Source: JAVBMU01 sp031552185 (lineage in GTDB: Bacteria; Actinomycetota; Actinomycetes; Actinomycetales; Cellulomonadaceae). Taken from it: a stretch of 7,136 nucleotides of DNA. Below, one piece after another: positions 6,497 through 7,136 of this stretch. The translations under genes were made by a program, and so were the position numbers. How positions within the stretch are numbered: position 1 is the first letter of the stretch; each line of letters starts with the position of its first letter. The DNA lies in the NCBI GenBank assembly GCA_031552185.1, contig JAVBMU010000058.1:1-7136 (forward strand), given 5' to 3'. The notes below the pieces were generated by a model, which worked only from the letters and a program-made list of their open reading frames with translations, made no database searches and was not told the origin of the DNA.

Positions 6497-7136
6497 CACT
6501 GGGCTCCTGCTGTCGACGTCCCCGTCGGCTGCGCCGGCAGCGCTGCTTCGACCTGGGCCAGTAGGCGCGCCAGGACGTCGTCCTTGCGTTCCACCCGCTC
6601 GATCGCCGGCGCCGGGGGCGCGGCCCTGTCCCTGTGGTCGACGGCCGCGTCGTCGACCGCCGCGTGGTCGACCGCCGCGTCGTCGACGGCCGCATGGGCC
6701 GATGGTTCGGTCCCGGCGGCGCCGTGGACCGGGACGGGGCGCTGCGCTGCGAATCCCGCGCCCGTCAGTTGGTCAACCACCGCTGCGGCGACGTCCCGGA
6801 TGCTTGCCCCGCCGAGGAACTCCGCCACCGTCAGGGTGGCCCCGAGCCGGACCTGGATCTCGTTCCGCAGTTCAACGGCCATGAGCGAATCCAGGCCGAG
6901 GTTCGTCAGCGGGACGTCGGGGTCGATCGAGCCCGAGCGGTAACCGAGTGCGAGCTGAACATTGCGCACCAGTTCGCCGCTCAACGCCTCGATCCGCTCG
7001 GCGGGCTCGAGCGCCATGATCGCGGCCCCGGTCGGCAGGCTCAGCGTCGGCAAGGCCGACGTCGAGTCGGCCGGCGTCGCCAGGGCCGGCGTCGGGTCGG
7101 CCGACGCGGGCGCCGCCGCAGCCCGCGCGGCCGCCG
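6496..7136 (-). CDS. C-terminal end of a type I polyketide synthase: ACP plus docking tail (5' partial)
   Basis: The frame is open to the right window edge, so only the last 212 residues are seen. The ATG 7017 and TTG 7053 inside it are unlikely to be true starts. Residues 1-39 are an Ala/Pro/Thr-rich linker. Residues about 44-112 form an acyl carrier protein with NLGLDSLMAVELRN; Ser83 (codon 6888-6886) is the phosphopantetheine attachment site. Typical ACP end features follow (TVAEFLGG, DVAAAVVDQL). A second flexible linker contains four AAVD(D/H) repeats at 148-167, and a charged amphipathic helix at about 178-199 (VERKDDVLARLLAQVEAAL) precedes the C-terminus. An ACP ending just before a C-A-PCP protein implies that it hands a polyketide chain to the NRPS, with the helix as a likely docking element. 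The stop TGA (6498-6496) overlaps the NRPS ATG. Which KS, AT and reductive domains precede the ACP cannot be seen. A short stand-alone ACP is possible but less likely, since no start with a ribosome-binding site is evident. Confidence 0.9.
   Translation of the reverse strand, partial: AAARAAAAPASADPTPALATPADSTSALPTLSLPTGAAIMALEPAERIEALSGELVRNVQLALGYRSGSIDPDVPLTNLGLDSLMAVELRNEIQVRLGATLTVAEFLGGASIRDVAAAVVDQLTGAGFAAQRPVPVHGAAGTEPSAHAAVDDAAVDHAAVDDAAVDHRDRAAPPAPAIERVERKDDVLARLLAQVEAALPAQPTGTSTAGAQ
6504..6508 (-). promoter_or_regulatory. Ribosome-binding site of the NRPS gene
   Basis: The minus strand reads AGGAG, seven bases before ATG 6496 and four before the alternative GTG 6499. The spacing favours the ATG. 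The site lies inside the last codons of the upstream PKS gene, so NRPS translation is probably coupled to it. Confidence 0.75.
6634..6693. repeat. 15-bp tandem repeat, four copies, in the post-ACP linker
   Basis: Four adjacent 15-bp units (6634-6648, 6649-6663, 6664-6678, 6679-6693) differ at only two positions. Each contains GTCGAC and encodes AAVDD or AAVDH alternately in the PKS frame. Because the unit is a multiple of three, copy-number change would lengthen or shorten the linker between the ACP and its C-terminal helix without breaking the frame. Confidence 0.9.
7045..7104. repeat. Degenerate 15-bp tandem repeat, four copies, in the pre-ACP linker
   Basis: Read on the minus strand, four 15-bp units encode the pentapeptides SADPT, PALAT, PADST and SALPT. 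A weaker fifth unit, LSLPT, follows at 7044-7030. Each unit keeps Ala at position 2 and Thr at position 5, with GCC and ACG codons retained. It is a flexible linker before the ACP, older or less uniform than the repeat on the other side of the domain. Confidence 0.7.

Noticed and set aside
4292..6943. Very long (883-codon) open frame on the plus strand
   Set aside because: It is antisense to the well-supported NRPS and ACP genes, its Arg/Gly/Asp/His-rich translation has no recognisable domain, and long antisense frames are common in G+C-rich coding DNA.
6496..7053. A stand-alone ACP gene starting at TTG 7053 or ATG 7017
   Set aside because: The frame stays open to the window edge with linker-type sequence and no clear ribosome-binding site before either codon, so the C-terminus of a larger PKS fits better.

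Overview
This is a very G+C-rich window with a strong G/C bias at third codon positions. It carries one stretch of a hybrid polyketide/non-ribosomal-peptide (PKS-NRPS) assembly line. Base composition and domain style suggest an actinomycete (Actinomycetota); a myxobacterium cannot be excluded. No rRNA, tRNA, CRISPR, insertion sequence or phage gene is visible. Bases 1-16 are not genomic: they match the Illumina TruSeq adapter exactly, so the left edge is the end of a draft assembly contig.

All three genes lie on the minus strand and are read from right to left. (1) 7136 to 6496: the C-terminal end of a PKS protein whose start lies beyond the window. It has an Ala/Pro-rich linker, an acyl carrier protein (ACP) with motif LGLDSL, a second repetitive linker and a short C-terminal helix. 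(2) 6496 to 3182: a complete 1104-residue single-module NRPS with domains C-A-PCP. Its A-domain specificity residues read D-V-W-H-I-S-L-I-D-K, a serine code. (3) 3083 to 17: the first ~1020 residues of a PKS with KS, malonyl-type AT and the start of a ketoreductase region, cut off at the contig end.

Working model: the upstream ACP delivers a polyketide acyl chain to the NRPS condensation domain, which joins it to L-serine by an amide bond. The acyl-seryl chain then passes to the next protein's ketosynthase and is extended by one malonyl unit. If the ketoreductase is complete and active, the result is a statine-like 4-amino-3,5-dihydroxy unit. No epimerization, cyclization or thioesterase domain is seen.

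Genes 1 and 2 overlap by one base (TGATG). Genes 2 and 3 are separated by 97 bases that hold an imperfect 17-bp direct repeat able to form a hairpin, a possible nine-codon leader and the ribosome-binding site of gene 3. Three in-frame tandem arrays (24 bp, 15 bp and 15 bp units) lie in the interdomain linkers. The assembly-line architecture is a known type. The notable points are the NRPS C-domain active-site variant, the repeat-built linkers, the charged putative docking tails and the adapter at the contig end.
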